This document shows positions 1 through 11,286 of a DNA stretch of 64,000 nt, piece by piece. The notes beneath the pieces are model-generated. The model was not told the origin of the DNA, searched no databases, and saw nothing but the letters and a program-made list of their open reading frames with translations. The stretch covers positions 1,612,001 through 1,676,000 of the forward strand of contig CM065304.1 of the NCBI GenBank assembly GCA_033032175.1. Reading direction: 5' to 3'. Made by a program: the position numbers and the translations under genes. Within the stretch, counting starts at the first letter, position 1. Each line of letters starts with the position of its first letter. Source of the DNA: Saturnia japonica (Eukaryota; Arthropoda; Insecta; Lepidoptera; Saturniidae).

Positions 1-189
1 GACTTTCTCTCTCTCTGATTTTTTTTTAATATCGAATGTGTGCGCCCGAGTATTGAGATTCGAGCAGGCGGGCATCATGCGCGGCCGGTTTTTTTAATCG
101 ATCCTCAGGCACTATTATAATATAATTATCACAAAATATTGTACTTTGGGCGGAGTCCTTCAGGGTGGTTTTGAAACATATATAAAAAA
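1..189. other. Window edge, no gene seen
   Basis: Starts with a CT-rich run, then a short GC-richer stretch (about 47-100) and AT-rich DNA. The minus-strand reading frame that spans it runs straight into the repeat end at 190 and has no recognisable protein features. Confidence 0.5.
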
Positions 190-370
190 CTAGCGCTTTG
201 CCCACGGCTTCGTTTGCTTCATAATTATGTGCCATCGTCTTTTCTTCATAACTGAATTGTTATCACCAATTTCCACAGACATATCTTCAAAAATTACGAT
301 TTCACCACCTTACGGGCTGAATTTCCGAAAATCATACATTAGTGCTCACATACAGTTTTAAGCGAAGATC
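190..370 (-). mobile_element. Helitron-like 3' end
   Basis: Read on the minus strand the segment ends in cgaagccgtgggcaaagcg followed by CTAG|T. This is the same style of terminus seen in better copies at 29.2 and 37.9 kb. Upstream lies the stretch 'cccgtaaggtggtgaaatcg', a common internal segment of such repeats. The opposite (TC) end is not recognisable. The family assignment is recalled knowledge; the CTAG end is seen directly. Confidence 0.4.
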
Positions 371-1585
371 AAACCAATGCGTTCGAATTGCGGTCGCGGT
401 GGCGATCTAACTTGCGTGCAAGCGTCATTCACACCAAATACCCAATCTACGCGTTCAGTTTGTTTGAGTCTGGTGAAAAATGTACGACGGGCTCATGGTG
501 TAATGGTAGTAATACAAATACAATTGTTTAAGTTGATCGCTACCGTGCACGCCGCGCCCGCGCCGCCGCAACTGCAAGCTGAACGCGTTGGTTTGTACGA
601 ACCTTTAAAGGAGCCCGCGTGCACATTTTAACGGTCCTAGACCAAGTAGTTTGGTGTTCTGGATATGACAATGAGTCAGTCAGTTATCCTTTTATATGTG
701 TAGATATAGGTATATAGTTATAATATAGATCAATTATAATCAATGACTATATTCATAGAGCTCATTTTGGTTATTTGGATATTTTATTCGCAATGCGACA
801 TAATTTCGATACCAATTTTAATTTTTTTGAGTGAAAAGTTCTTTAGCCGCGTTGAGCGAGTTTTGGTAATGAAAAGACTTATGGTTCACTTGACCTTCGC
901 GTCTCCGATGATCTCGATATGTCGAGTATAGCGGCCTGTATATGTATATAATCAGTCGATTCATATGCGTGTTTGATATTTTGGATCAGTAAAATCTTGT
1001 GATTTCGCGTCACCGACATGCTCTGCAATAATGACTTGTGAACAGTATAATTCACTTCTGTTGGCAGTCCTTATGACTGGTCCTGTTTTTTTATGATGTC
1101 TTGTGTTTCGTGGGGACAATCCCATTGTTACACTTTCCAAGGTTTTACAATTAACTCTGTATACAATGTGTGAAAAAATCAAGTAATTAATATTTCCATA
1201 TTTAAAAATTATTTGATGTAACACAATAATACGTATAACTAATCTACCTACATATAAATTACATTATTCTTTTGTGTGCATTTCAGTGCATAAAATTATT
1301 CTTTTCATTGTAGTACAACAAAAATATTGAATAAATCCTTGTTTTTACCTGACTACGAAAAAGGTTTTGTTTTTCAAGTGTATGTATGTAAGAATGTAAG
1401 TATGTATGTATATCTATTTCTTTGGCATGCTAATTCCAGCTCAATCGGTTGGGGATAACTGTTTATAATTCAGTTGCAAAATTTGACCCATACTAACAGG
1501 ACAAGTTCAATAAAAGCTCGTAAAAAGATGCAATTGAACATCTACCTTCACTATAGACCACACTATAAGTACTTATATCTATATA
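371..1585. other. Unassigned, GC-richer patch at 377-640
   Basis: Positions 377-640 are richer in G+C and CpG than the surroundings and hold an 84-codon plus-strand frame (377-631) with no recognisable domain. The Ala/Pro stretch near its end comes from a cgccgcgcccgcg run. A TATG/TAAG microsatellite occupies about 1379-1415. Nothing else is recognised. Confidence 0.35.
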
Positions 1586-2215
1586 CTAGCTGTGCCCCGC
1601 GGTTTACACGCATATAATTTAGAAGAAATCACTGATTGATGATTTATAATACTTCAATAAAGACAATAATTTTATCGGGCGGCTCGTTCGCGCCGCTGTA
1701 GCTATAGACATAGACTCGAGCCGAGTATTGAATTATTTTAATTTTGTATTATCTCTGAAACTATTCGTCCAAATAACATGCTGTAAAAGACTAAGTTTAT
1801 CTTCATTATAAATTGTCTTTATCATGAAGTAACTTTTGTTCATAAGGGTTAATATGCACCATGCTTAAAAATAATGCTCATAAAATCTTCAATAAAAAAC
1901 ATTTGCATAATACCTTATTGTGGTTGATGTATAAGAGATAGATATATGCTATTATTGACATTTTTTATATATACTAATGGCCAATATTTTTGTAGAACAT
2001 TGTATTGACGTATCATTATCCATTAAGCCAACGCATGTGACTAAGACAGTTCACTAGGGCTTCGACTTCCGGCTTCCGTAACAAAAATCAATATTTAAGG
2101 CTAGCTAGTAACTGTAGCTTAATATTATATAACCTATACTGTTCCCTGTGAGTCTGAACGAGAATCCGACTGGTAGTTCCAGAGATTAGCGTGTTTAAAC
2201 AAACAAAAATCTTTT
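1586..2215 (-). mobile_element. Helitron-like element, family HelC
   Basis: On the minus strand it begins near 2215 with the segment gtttgtttaaacacgctaat, followed by 'ctctggaactaccagtcgga', and ends at CTAG (1586-1589) just behind 'tgtaaaccgcggggcacag'. The internal segment on ageing of the copy includes 'ctatctcttatacatcaac' and an attttacagcatg stretch shared with copies at 7.75-8.27 and 20.1 kb. There is no coding capacity, so it is a non-autonomous or internally deleted element. Confidence 0.5.
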
Positions 2216-2882
2216 CCGTTTTATTAAAGTATTAGTTTAGATTTTACGTTTTTTTAAATATGTAATGAGTCGTATAATTTATAACCAAAATGTTCTAGTC
2301 CTTACCATTTCAAATGTATCCCTATGAGGCCGTGTCCTGAAAGTGTATAACCTCTTTAAGCTTAGAAACGTTCAAATGAGGTACTAATATAGTACGGTAA
2401 CTTTCGAGATATTCCCATTTTAAAGAGTATTTTCGTATGTTTCAAGTGAGTTCAATCTTTTTTTTAATAAAATCGGATTGAGTTTTCAAGCATCTGTCAA
2501 AATAAAATGTAATTTACATTAAAAGCACTAAGGGGTATTGATATTAACTTCGAAGCACATCACCGCCGAAATAACTTTGTACCCCTTTTTAACCCGTCAG
2601 TGGATGAATTTCAACAAAATAACGAAACACGTCTTCCTTCAATTCTGTTAAAAAAAGTTTATGCAAAATTTGAAGTATGTAGATTGGATCAAGAAATTAC
2701 GTTGTCCCATACAAATTTTGACCCCCTTTTTCACCCCCTTAGGGGTAGAATTATGAAAATTCCTTTCTTATTGGATGGCTACGTCATACAAAGAACACAC
2801 CCTCCAAATTTCAGGTCTCTACGATGAGCGGTTGGGACTGTTCGTTGATCCGTCACTCATTCAGGACAAAGCATTTTATATG
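2216..2882 (+). repeat. Dispersed repeat, 'cacccccttaggggtagaa' type
   Basis: About 2530-2882 carries the phrases 'accccctttttcaccccctt', 'ggatggctacgtcatac' and 'ccaaatttcaggtc'. These are typical of a common non-coding lepidopteran repeat, and a related copy is at 23.9-24.2 kb. Positions 2216-2530 are AT-rich with nothing recognised. Short frames here are shadows of the repeat. Confidence 0.4.
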
Positions 2883-3075
2883 TATAGATTAATACTTCAA
2901 GCAAAAGCTTTGTATCCCTTTTTAATTGTATTGCGTGTACGGAAGACTGTGAGATTTGCCATGGTTAAAGTTTATATGGAGAAGGAGTGCAAAAAGCTAA
3001 ATTTTATCTATAATATTTGTTATAATATCTGTAAATCAAATAAATTTATTACATACAATAAGCATTTTGACGATC
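2883..3075 (+). mobile_element. HelA copy 1, 5' part only
   Basis: Shares 'gtattgcgtgtacggaagac', 'catggttaaagtttatatgg' and 'agaaggagtgcaaaaagcta' with the other HelA copies, but stops before the 'gaccccccaaaatattgaca' block and lacks the CTAG end. A run of G follows at about 3096-3108. Confidence 0.55.
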
Positions 3076-3804
3076 GCCGAAGTTAGGAGCGGTTTGGGGG
3101 GGGGGGGGGTAGTGTGTTACGCGCGTGTGACGCGAGCACAGTTAGTATAATGTACAAAGTCCCTTTACTCATGCATTATTAATTTATTTTTAATATTCGC
3201 CTAGTGTATTTCATAAAAAACGCAAACCCGTTCATGATATTACATTATTATACGGGCACATGGTTATTTTCGAGCGAGTCACAAATTGTTGTACATGATC
3301 ACGTTTTAGTGTTCAATGCAAAAGATGTAGCGAGTTATTTCGTATTTTATTATCACTTTAATGTAAGATTTAACATTTTTGTTACATTTTTAAACATTTA
3401 ATGGTGTGAATAAATAAAGACGTATCATAATAATTAAAACATTTACAAAAATTAGCAATAGATGAATGAGCTTTAAGAGCGGTATCTTTTATAGATCTGT
3501 ATTTCTGAGCCGCAAACCTTGTTTACGTAACTACAGCTTTCACAAATTAATAGTATATTAATTGATATTTTAAAACAATGTAAATTGCATACTTGATAAG
3601 GAACTTCAAAATTGTTCAGAATGAGCAAATTTTCATTCTAGATAAATCTAGTAGACATCATAGGTGTATATTTTAGAATACGCTTTTGAGTCGGTGTTTT
3701 ATGTTTAACAATATTAAGTACATATTTCGATAAATAGCTTGTAACGATGTAGCTTTTTTTTAAAATATCTCTTAATACCAAATACTGCATTGCCACATTT
3801 ATAC
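3076..3804. other. AT-rich stretch, nothing recognised
   Basis: Holds the poly-G run noted above and AT-rich unique-looking DNA. A 65-codon plus-strand frame at 3204-3401 has no recognisable features. Confidence 0.4.
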
Positions 3805-4262
3805 AAATAAATAAAACTGAAGTGTGTTTGTAATGTTAAAATAACAGCTTTTTACTAAATGCATATGAAAATATAAAGGGTAATTATATATAAAAAAAAA
3901 AAAAAAAAAATTGTCCTTTTCTTTGTTCCGGGAAATCTTCGAAACAGTTGGACCGATTTTAAAAAAACTTTCACTGGCAGATAGCTGATGTTATAAAGAG
4001 TAACTTAGGCTACTTTTATTTTAGAAAAATAATTAGGGTTCCGTGCAAATAAAAAATCAATTCGGGTAACGTCGATTTTTGGGTGCTTAAATTGCTTATG
4101 CTTAGTTGTAGATCTTAAAAATACATACAAAAAAGTCAGTGACAGCATATTTCAACCACAATAAGCATTTTTATCTTTAAAATAACCGAGAGAGTAGGTG
4201 GCGCGATTCGTGCTTGTGACCGATCGACGGCATCATATAGTCCACACGAGCGCAGTCTCGGA
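3805..4262 (+). mobile_element. HelB copy, 3' end decayed
   Basis: Contains the family blocks 'gtttgtaatgttaaaataac', 'agctttttactaaatgcata', 'agatagctgatgttataaag' and 'ttagggttccg', in the same order as the copy at 28.7-29.2 kb. The terminal hairpin is degraded ('agtccacacgagcgcagtct') and CTAG is lost. A long A run interrupts it near 3893-3910. Confidence 0.6.
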
Positions 4263-4645
4263 CAAACCTAACTAATGACAATTTATTGTTCAGCTCGATT
4301 TTGAAGAACCAATCTGGCAAAAATTTTTAAGCGTCACTAAAATCGTTGTTTTTTTATCATGTAAAATTAAGCACACTTGTACTAGTTCATTATTTCCCAG
4401 TCAGTGGCTTGAAGTTTTGACAAAATTTAATTTAAATTATTTTTTCTACCAACTTCGATTTCGATAGAACAATACTCAATTAAACTATGTAAGTATTTAA
4501 AAAAATAGCAATAATCAAACTCGACCTAGACACTGAGCGAGGTCACAGATACTACACAGAACGATAATTTATTCTCTTGTCGTTTGTGCAAGGTAAAAGC
4601 GATGTGCGTGTTTACTACAACTATTTTGTTTAAAGTTATTTGTTA

Positions 4646-4880
4646 CTAGCTGTGTCCGCGGCTTCGCTCACGTGGATTACAGAATGCTATCGATCAGGCA
4701 TAAGTGTGAATCTTGCTCCCTGGTTCACGGCTATTTTAAAGACAAAAATGCTTATTATGTTCCTTAGAAGATAGGTAAATACTCGCGCTCACTTTTTTGT
4801 AGGTCTCTTTAATGTATATAATTATGTAATACATTAATTTGCTATATCTGTTATGATTTACTCACTTACTTGATTTCACT
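4646..4880 (-). mobile_element. HelB copy, truncated
   Basis: The minus-strand 3' end is intact: hairpin 'cacgtgagcgaagccgcgg' followed by acacag and CTAG (4646-4649). The 'ttttaaagacaaaaatgctt' block (plus-strand sense) matches copies at 29.1 and 38.0 kb. The 5' half is missing. Confidence 0.6.
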
Positions 4881-5679
4881 AGAATGCATAGGAGTCCAGA
4901 CGTGGCTCTTCAATAAAGAATATAAAAACCCGTTTTAACTTTTTTTTTTAATTATTTACCTCCTTCATAATTCATGTAGTAAGGGGTTAAAAATATTAAT
5001 ATAATTTGGCCACTCTGTTGTTGATGTCTTACCTTAATGGATAAGTTAAGCTTCATCGCAGGATTAGAACAAATGCCTCGGATGTGAGTTCTGAGACTTC
5101 TCTTACCGTACCAATATGAGTCTGGTTTTGGCAGGCTCCAAAGTACTACGAAATAAGCTAGTATCGGTGGGATTAACCAAAAACCATACTACGTTTTGAA
5201 TTGAAACGGATTAAAACATCAAGGGGTGAATGACTTCGCAACCGTGAAGCTTGAAGGTCATATCATAAACGTCCGTAATGATTAGGTATATCGATCGATA
5301 TCCATCCTAAATTGGTTTAAGTACCTTCGTTAATAAAACTATGTATATTAGGGTATATCCATACCATCTACATCAACATCTTCTGTTATGCACAGATTTG
5401 GGGAAAAGGCAGATGGAGCCAGTCAGAACACGAAAATGTCTTATATTAGTATTCAATCTGATATGAAAAAGGATATTTCATGCAATGTCAGCATCATATA
5501 TTTAATATTCTACATCTATGGTCAGCATCCCGTGTGCTTTAGTATTGTTTTAAGCGCATGCCAAATTGTGTACTAAAACACTGAAAAAAGTCTTAGCAAA
5601 ATTAAAAAAAAGCACGCGGATACTCCGGATTTCAAAAGTACTCTGTTATTTAATTTAATACGATTAAGCGAGTCATTCT
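4881..5679. other. Nothing recognised
   Basis: AT-rich DNA without domain-bearing frames. A 62-codon plus-strand frame at 5388-5576 has no supporting evidence. Confidence 0.4.
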
Positions 5680-6018
5680 AAAGCTTAAAGCTGTCTATCC
5701 CTTTTTAAGCGTACTGCGTGCACTGAAGACTGAGATTTGGCAAGGTTAAAGTTTATATAGAGAAGGAGTACAGAAAGCTAAAATGTAACTATAATATCTA
5801 TTACCAATATAATAAATTAATATTGCGAATCCTAAGACGACCAGTGCCATTGAACTTAGACCCTCCAAAATATTAACATTGCCACTCAACGAAAAGTGAC
5901 AGCAAGTGATGTAGATAATACTCATTGTTTAGGTTCATGAATACTGCAAATGTCAAACAGAAAACAGTCTATGATCAAAAAGTCGCTGGTCGAATTTCGA
6001 GCTTAGAGCGATCGCTAG
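5680..6018 (+). mobile_element. HelA copy 2, 3' end intact
   Basis: Carries the full order of HelA blocks: 'aagcgtactgcgtgcactga', 'gttaaagtttatatagagaa', 'cagtgccattgaacttagac', 'tcatgaatactgcaaatgtc' and 'aaaaagtcgctggtcgaatt'. It ends gatcgCTAG|T at 6015-6018. Confidence 0.65.
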
Positions 6019-7382
6019 TCTTATTAAACCTGTAGTACTGAGTTTTTTTTTTAATTTTTGTGATATCTATTATAAAGGTCACGGATACGACATAAACAAT
6101 TTGATTGTTATCTGTTTCCGTTTCTGGTTTTAACTCAAAAATGGCTCTATCAATTTTATGCCATGCCTCAATTGATAGGCTTCATAAGAATGACCAATGA
6201 TACTTTTAGAATTATTATAAGCTAAAAGAAAATTATAGTGTAGTAAAAGTTTGTATACGGAAATTATTTGTCACTTCGCAAAAGTAATTATCAATTAATT
6301 ATCAATAATACTGTAAATAATTCTGAGAAATATACACAGATTCCAAAAGTAGTACCAAAAATAATATGTACCATCATCATAATCATCATCTTCTTACCCC
6401 TGATACGTTTTCTTTCCACTCTACTCTATCAAATATCATCTCAATATTCACACCTTTTATATGCGTATCATTCTTCATACAGTTCATCCATACCTTCTTC
6501 GGTCTTCCTTTAATCTACCTTTCATCTACCTTCTACCTTCATACGGTTTATTACGTACGTTACTTATTGTGGTCTAAATATAAAATACCTAGGCGACGGA
6601 GCTGTGCTCGGTGTCTTTTAAACGAAAAAAAAAAAACACCTATCTAGGTAAACTTGGAATGTAAAACATTATCTAAATGCAAAGTTTCATCAAAATCGGA
6701 GCCGTTTCTGAGAAACTAATTACATTATATATATCTTAGTATATTAAGTGAACAATTCTTGTATACATATTGGACCCACTCAGGGAACGAATTCTACTTT
6801 TATTAACTGTCTCTGAGCCTTACGTGGGCTACCCTTCACATAGGCATTATCGCTGCCTTTTCAGAAAGAGGGTTATAGTGACTTGTATAATTTATCGGTT
6901 TCCTGTCGCCAGCTGACGAAGATAATGATGGGTCATCATATTGTAAATTAATGTTGACCATGAGATTGTCAAAAATTATGACCACAAAACATTACAAAAT
7001 TAGGAACGTAAATAATCTGATAGATCATAACCTTAGAATATTTTTTTTTTTTAATTGAAATTAGGCTTTAAGGAGGCATTTATGATCGACCTTCAGAACC
7101 AACAGACTGGTTCGTGAAATCGCTCTGTTGACAAGCACATCGAGTGTGATTATGAAATCCTATTCAACTGATTGAAATGAATGTTCAAACAACGTAATTC
7201 ATAACGTCACGCGAATTATCTTGATCATTCAGTAACTCTTTAGTTTAGTGACGTCACACAGGAAAAAAGGTTCTTTGAAATTATCACAAAAGTCAGAGAT
7301 CCGTTCTTTGTCGTGAGATGATGTCACTATTGTACTGTATGTTGTATCCTGTTGCATTCTGCCTATCTAGATTATCTATGTA
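6019..7382. repeat. AT-rich stretch with one dispersed repeat copy
   Basis: About 6570-6770 matches, in the other orientation, sequences at 28.08-28.25 kb and partly 10.07-10.21 kb. Shared words are 'acctaggcgacggagctgtg', 'ctcggtgtctttt' and 'aacacctatctaggtaaac'. The rest (6019-6569 and 6771-7382) shows nothing recognisable; two overlapping frames near 6268-6647 look spurious (low-complexity catcatcat and ttctacc runs). Confidence 0.4.
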
Positions 7383-7735
7383 ATCCCCCCTATAACACGG
7401 TAGGTTTGTTCTGCGTTATAGGAAAACGCGTCGTAAAAGTATTCTCGTATACGCTTGTACGACCGAATATAACGCTGTTATGTACAAATGATTCACGTTT
7501 TACTTTTCTCGTTAAAGGAGTTTAAAATCGAATATTAAGAAAAAACTATGTTATTAAAGAAATATGTGCGTTTTATTAAAATCAAACTAAGACATTTGAA
7601 ATAAAAACTTATGCTTATGTAACTCATTTGAAATTCCCGCGTTACATGGGGAATACCCGTGTTATACGAGGGATTGAAATTGCGTAATATTAAAATGCGT
7701 TATAAGAGTACCGTGTTATAGGAAGGGGGGGGGGG
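7383..7735. mobile_element. TIR element (MITE), about 350 bp
   Basis: The left end reads 'aatcccccctataacacggt' and the right end is its near mirror, 'taccgtgttataggaagg' followed by a G run and att, so the inverted termini are about 20 bp. TA dinucleotides sit just outside both ends (tgTAatcc and ttctgTA). The words 'gcgttatagg' and 'gcgttataag' are repeated subterminally. It has no transposase. TIRs and TA targets suggest the Tc1/mariner-pogo group; this is inference. Confidence 0.6.
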
Positions 7736-7744
7736 GATTTCTGT

Positions 7745-8266
7745 ACTAATACAATAAAACGCAAAAGTTTTTTATTTGTTTGTTTAAACACGCTAATCTC
7801 TGGAACTACCAGTCGGATTCGAAAAATTAATTTTATATAGGATAGCCAAATAGATGAGAAATAGTATAAGTATAATGTTCCACAAAAATATTGGTTCTTA
7901 GTATATCTAAAAAAAAGTCTGCTATAGCATATTGCCATCTCTTATAAATAAGAAACAATAAGATATTCTGTGACAAAGATTTGTTGAAAATAAGAAGTGA
8001 TATACTTATAAACATTATTTTTAGGCATGGCATATTTATCGTTACGAACAAATGTTACTTCATCAACAAGACAATTTTATGAAGTTAAGCTTTGCCCCGT
8101 ATATCATGTTATTTGGATACATAGTTTAGGAGATAATTGAAAATTAAAATAATTTGTACTTGCGGGAAGTAAGAATAATTATGATAGGGTACACGGGTGC
8201 GTCAGCTGCGCGGCGCAGTATATGGCGAATAAAATTAACACGGGTGAAACCATGAGGAACAGCTAG
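7745..8266 (+). mobile_element. Helitron-like element, family HelC
   Basis: Starts with the block 'atttgtttgtttaaacacgc' plus 'taatctctggaactaccagt', runs through AT-rich non-coding sequence including 'aggagataattgaaaattaa', and ends 'gtgaaaccatgaggaacag' followed by CTAG|T at 8263-8266. It matches the minus-strand copy at 1586-2215 at both termini. The two overlapping minus-strand frames inside (7690-8051) are shadows of the repeat. Confidence 0.55.
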
Positions 8267-8289
8267 TGTACAATATATTATTAATTTCT

Positions 8290-8515
8290 ATTTTTTATAC
8301 CACTGAGGTGGCAGAGAAGCATACGCCCCACCTTTTGGTAAGTGGCTACTGCAGCATATGGAAGCTTGTAATACCATGGGTACCACTAGCGCGTTGGCGA
8401 CTTTGAACCCCCTATTCTAAGGAGATCTGAAACTCTACTCGCTGCAGGAACACAAAACAAGTTTATTTGGCTGCGATCTTCTGCACGGTGGAGGTACTCT
8501 ACCAGTCAGGCTGCA
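8290..8515 (-). mobile_element. LINE 3' end remnant
   Basis: On the minus strand it gives 'tgcagtagccacttaccaaa' leading to a tggtataaaaa tail. This is the kind of 3' terminus (accacttaccatcagg...ggtataaaaa) found on CR1/Jockey-like LINEs of Lepidoptera, as I recall it. Words such as 'tttatttggctgcgatc' recur at 25.9 kb. No coding part remains. Confidence 0.4.
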
Positions 8516-8658
8516 GGAATTCACAAAGATATTTTATCTATGGCTGTCGATACGGATTCTAGCATGGTGAGGTACTCTTTACTATATACGTCTGCGATCT
8601 ATGATGAATTCGACCAAGCGACTAATTTATACTATCTATATTACTATTTATATTGTGT

Positions 8659-8910
8659 GTAGTATGAACCTAAACAATAAAATGTCAATATTTTGGGGGG
8701 TCCAAGTTCAATGACAGAGGTCGGGTTAGGATTCGCAGTATTCATTAATTTAATTTAATATATTAGTAACAGATATTATAGATAAATTTTAGCTTTCTGC
8801 ACTCCTTTTCCATATAAACTTTAAACATGCCAAATCTCATAGCCTTCCGTGCTCGCAATACGCTTAAAAAGAGATACAAAGTTTTTGCTTCACGTATAAA
8901 TATAGTTATG
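8659..8910 (-). mobile_element. HelA copy 3 between 19-bp direct repeats
   Basis: HelA sequence on the minus strand from its 5' part to 'tttattgttta', then cut off before the 3' hairpin and CTAG. It is bounded by identical copies of 'attactatttatattgtgt' at 8640-8658 and 8911-8929, which is not expected for a Helitron insertion. Confidence 0.6.
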
Positions 8911-9094
8911 ATTACTATTTATATTGTGTTTGAGGTAATTACAATATCCAATTTAATAAAAATGAAAAATAAATGGCTATAATACGATCTTGCTATCAGT
9001 GTAAGAAGTTTTAGAATCAGATCAGTAATTCAAGAGATTAATTCCTACAAACATATAAAACACCTGCAACATGTAATTATGTGTTATTGTAATA

Positions 9095-9225
9095 GGGGCC
9101 ATTCATAAATTACGTCACACGAATTTCATGATTTTTTTACCCCTCCCCGTCCTTGTCACACAATGTCACACTTCGTCGACCCCCTCCCCCCCCCTAAACG
9201 TGTTACGTAATTTATGGATGGCCTC
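9095..9225. mobile_element. 131-bp foldback MITE
   Basis: The left terminus 'ggggccattcataaattacg' plus tcacac is mirrored by 'gtgttacgtaatttatggat' plus ggcctc, giving about 26 bp of inverted repeat with few mismatches. The core is C-rich (cccctccccgtcc, cccctcccccccccc). I recall this terminus as a widespread arthropod MITE; it has no coding capacity. Confidence 0.65.
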
Positions 9226-9464
9226 ATATACATAATGCTTACGTTTGAGATCGTCCTCCAAACATTTTTTATACGTACGTTCCATGCAAAAACAACAGGC
9301 TACTCATTTACCCAGGTAATAATAACATGCCTAATATTTTGTTAAAACACATTGTATTTCGGTTTTATATTATAGGCTGATAATTTCGACTACTATTTTT
9401 TCCTGTATTAATATTCTTCGGCCCGTACTTGTTATTGCGATAACAAATAGCATAACCATAAACA
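9226..9464. other. Nothing recognised
   Basis: AT-rich spacer between the MITE and the SINE. Confidence 0.4.
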
Positions 9465-9727
9465 CATAACATACCAATATGTCTGTATTCCCTGAAGGAT
9501 AAGGCAGAGGTGCACTAAATGTACACCCACAGTTCGCGGGGTATGTTTTTAGGTCCCATGTAATAGGGGGCGAGCCTATTGCCATTAATCGGACACTAAG
9601 CCAAACTCCGAGCTGCTACTGACAATTCCATAGAAAAACCCAATAACACTTTGCTGGGCTTGGGAATCGAACCTAGGACTTCGAACATAGCAGTCGCGCT
9701 TAGGATCACTACTAATGAGACAGGTGC
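9465..9727 (-). mobile_element. tRNA-derived SINE, minus strand
   Basis: Same SINE as at 25.25 and 53.06 kb. Read on the minus strand it has a tRNA-like head with B box ggttcgattcc, then 'cagcaaagtgttattgggtt', 'gcaataggctcgccccctat', 'tacatgggacctaaaaacat' and a 3' part with acacctctgcc... and a tgttatgtg-type tail. The A box is degraded (tagtagtgatcc), so the Pol III promoter is probably inactive. The frames at 9370-9585 and 9596-9805 are shadows of the SINE. Confidence 0.7.
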
Positions 9728-10534
9728 AAAATGTAGGCTGCTGTGAAAGATTACGTGGCGGACTTTCGTGTATCTGATTTTACGAATTAAATAACTTTTT
9801 TGCAACTCGCCCCCCAGCTTCGTACGGTTGCAATTTACAAAGTGGTGTCATTTATCAGTACAGTACAGTTTATCATTTAAGTATTAATAATTTATAACTT
9901 CATAATTATGAAAAATGCGTTTAACTCTCGATGCATTCCAAACGTTTTGCTATGAGTGATTTTTATGGTTACGCGTAATTTTAATTCCGTGATATCATGA
10001 TATTTGTATAATTATAAACCTACCAATACCTAAATCACTAAACATTTAATATATATATATATATATATACATAAGAATTGTTATCCCAGTAGTATTAAAT
10101 ATGTACATAATTTATTTGTGGAAACGGTTCTAACGATTTGAATGAAATTTTGAATTTGGCTAATGTTTTAAATTCCAAATTTACCTGGATAGGTGTTTTT
10201 TCTTAATATACCAAACAATTTTCGGTCGACTAGATATTCTACATTAAAAAAGTAGCTTCGCAAATAACTTAATATTTTTAATTATTATGTTAAAGAAAAA
10301 ATGGTTGCAGTGTGTCAAATTTAGGAGATAGACATATGCTATCGGGAACTTTTTCCAAAGCTTTTTGTGGAACTACAATTCTTTACTACATAATTTTGAT
10401 GTATCTCTTAAGCGTGAGTGCCTAAAATAATTTTTTTGATGACTTGATTACCAAAGATTGGATTTTCCCTAATATACAAAAGCTTAATTGGAATACATTG
10501 TATTACATAAACCTTCTGTATAAAAATTCTCTAA
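9728..10534. repeat. AT-rich stretch with TA microsatellite and repeat fragments
   Basis: A (TA)n run lies at about 10048-10070. About 10075-10215 resembles the repeat at 28.1 and 6.7 kb ('tttacctggataggtgtttt'). About 10315-10440 is a HelC fragment ('aggagatagacatatgctat'). Nothing else recognised. Confidence 0.4.
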
Positions 10535-10886
10535 AAGGTCGAATTTCGAGCAGCGACTTTTTGATCATAGATTATTTTCTGTTTGACAAATTGCAGTATT
10601 CATGAACCTAAACAATGAGTATTATCTACATCACTTGCTATCACTTTTCGTCGAATGACAATGTCAACATTTTGGGGGATCTAAGTTCAATGGCACTGGT
10701 CGGGTTAGGATTCGTAGTATTAGTTAATTTAATTTAATATATTAGTAACAGATATTATAGATAAGTTTTAGCTTTCTGCACTCCTTCACCATGTACACTT
10801 TAACCATACCAAATCTCACAGTCTTCCGTGCACGCAATACGCTTAAAAAGGAGTAGAAAGATTTGCTTCATATATTAATATATAGA
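10535..10886 (-). mobile_element. HelA copy 4, 5' TC end intact
   Basis: On the minus strand it starts TCTATATATTAATATATGAA at 10886, contains all HelA blocks, and reaches aaaaagtcgctgctcgaaat near 10540, where the gatcgCTAG terminus is lost. Confidence 0.65.
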
Positions 10887-10911
10887 TACTAATTTAAGGT
10901 AATTAACATGA

Positions 10912-11130
10912 TGCCAGGTTTCGTGACGCAATGGTAGTTAGCCCTACTCAGCCCTACTATTGAGAGTCGCGGGTTGCGCTATCGACTGACATTATTGAAT
11001 GATGTGTATAATTGTCAGTTGGATATGCTGTGTTATGTTATGCAACACTCGTAGTATCTTTTAGTTACCATAATACAAGTTTTGTATAATTTACGACTAA
11101 ATGGCCATGTGTGAAATTATGTCACCATAT
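10912..11130 (+). mobile_element. Second SINE-like element (tentative)
   Basis: The head 'cgtgacgcaatggtagttag' resembles a tRNA A box, and about 40 nt further 'gtcgcgggttgcgctatc' resembles a degenerate B box. A run of A closes it near 11130. Only one copy is in the window, so this rests on box resemblance alone. Confidence 0.3.
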
Positions 11131-11286
11131 AAAAAAAAAGTAAAACAATACTGAATCTATTCGGTTTAATTTCTAAGAAAATCTCGAGACTTATAAGGAA
11201 ATATTCTCTTTGAAAAGAACATTAGAAATTCCATTCGTTATTGTATTTAGATTATGGTTTATTATGGATTCCGTTCTTTTATGATA

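Noticed and set aside
26..235. 69-codon minus-strand frame at the window edge
   Set aside because: Runs through the Helitron-like terminus at 190 and has no protein features.
496..520. tRNA A-box-like tggtgtaatggtag
   Set aside because: No B box, acceptor pairing or cloverleaf follows within tRNA distance.
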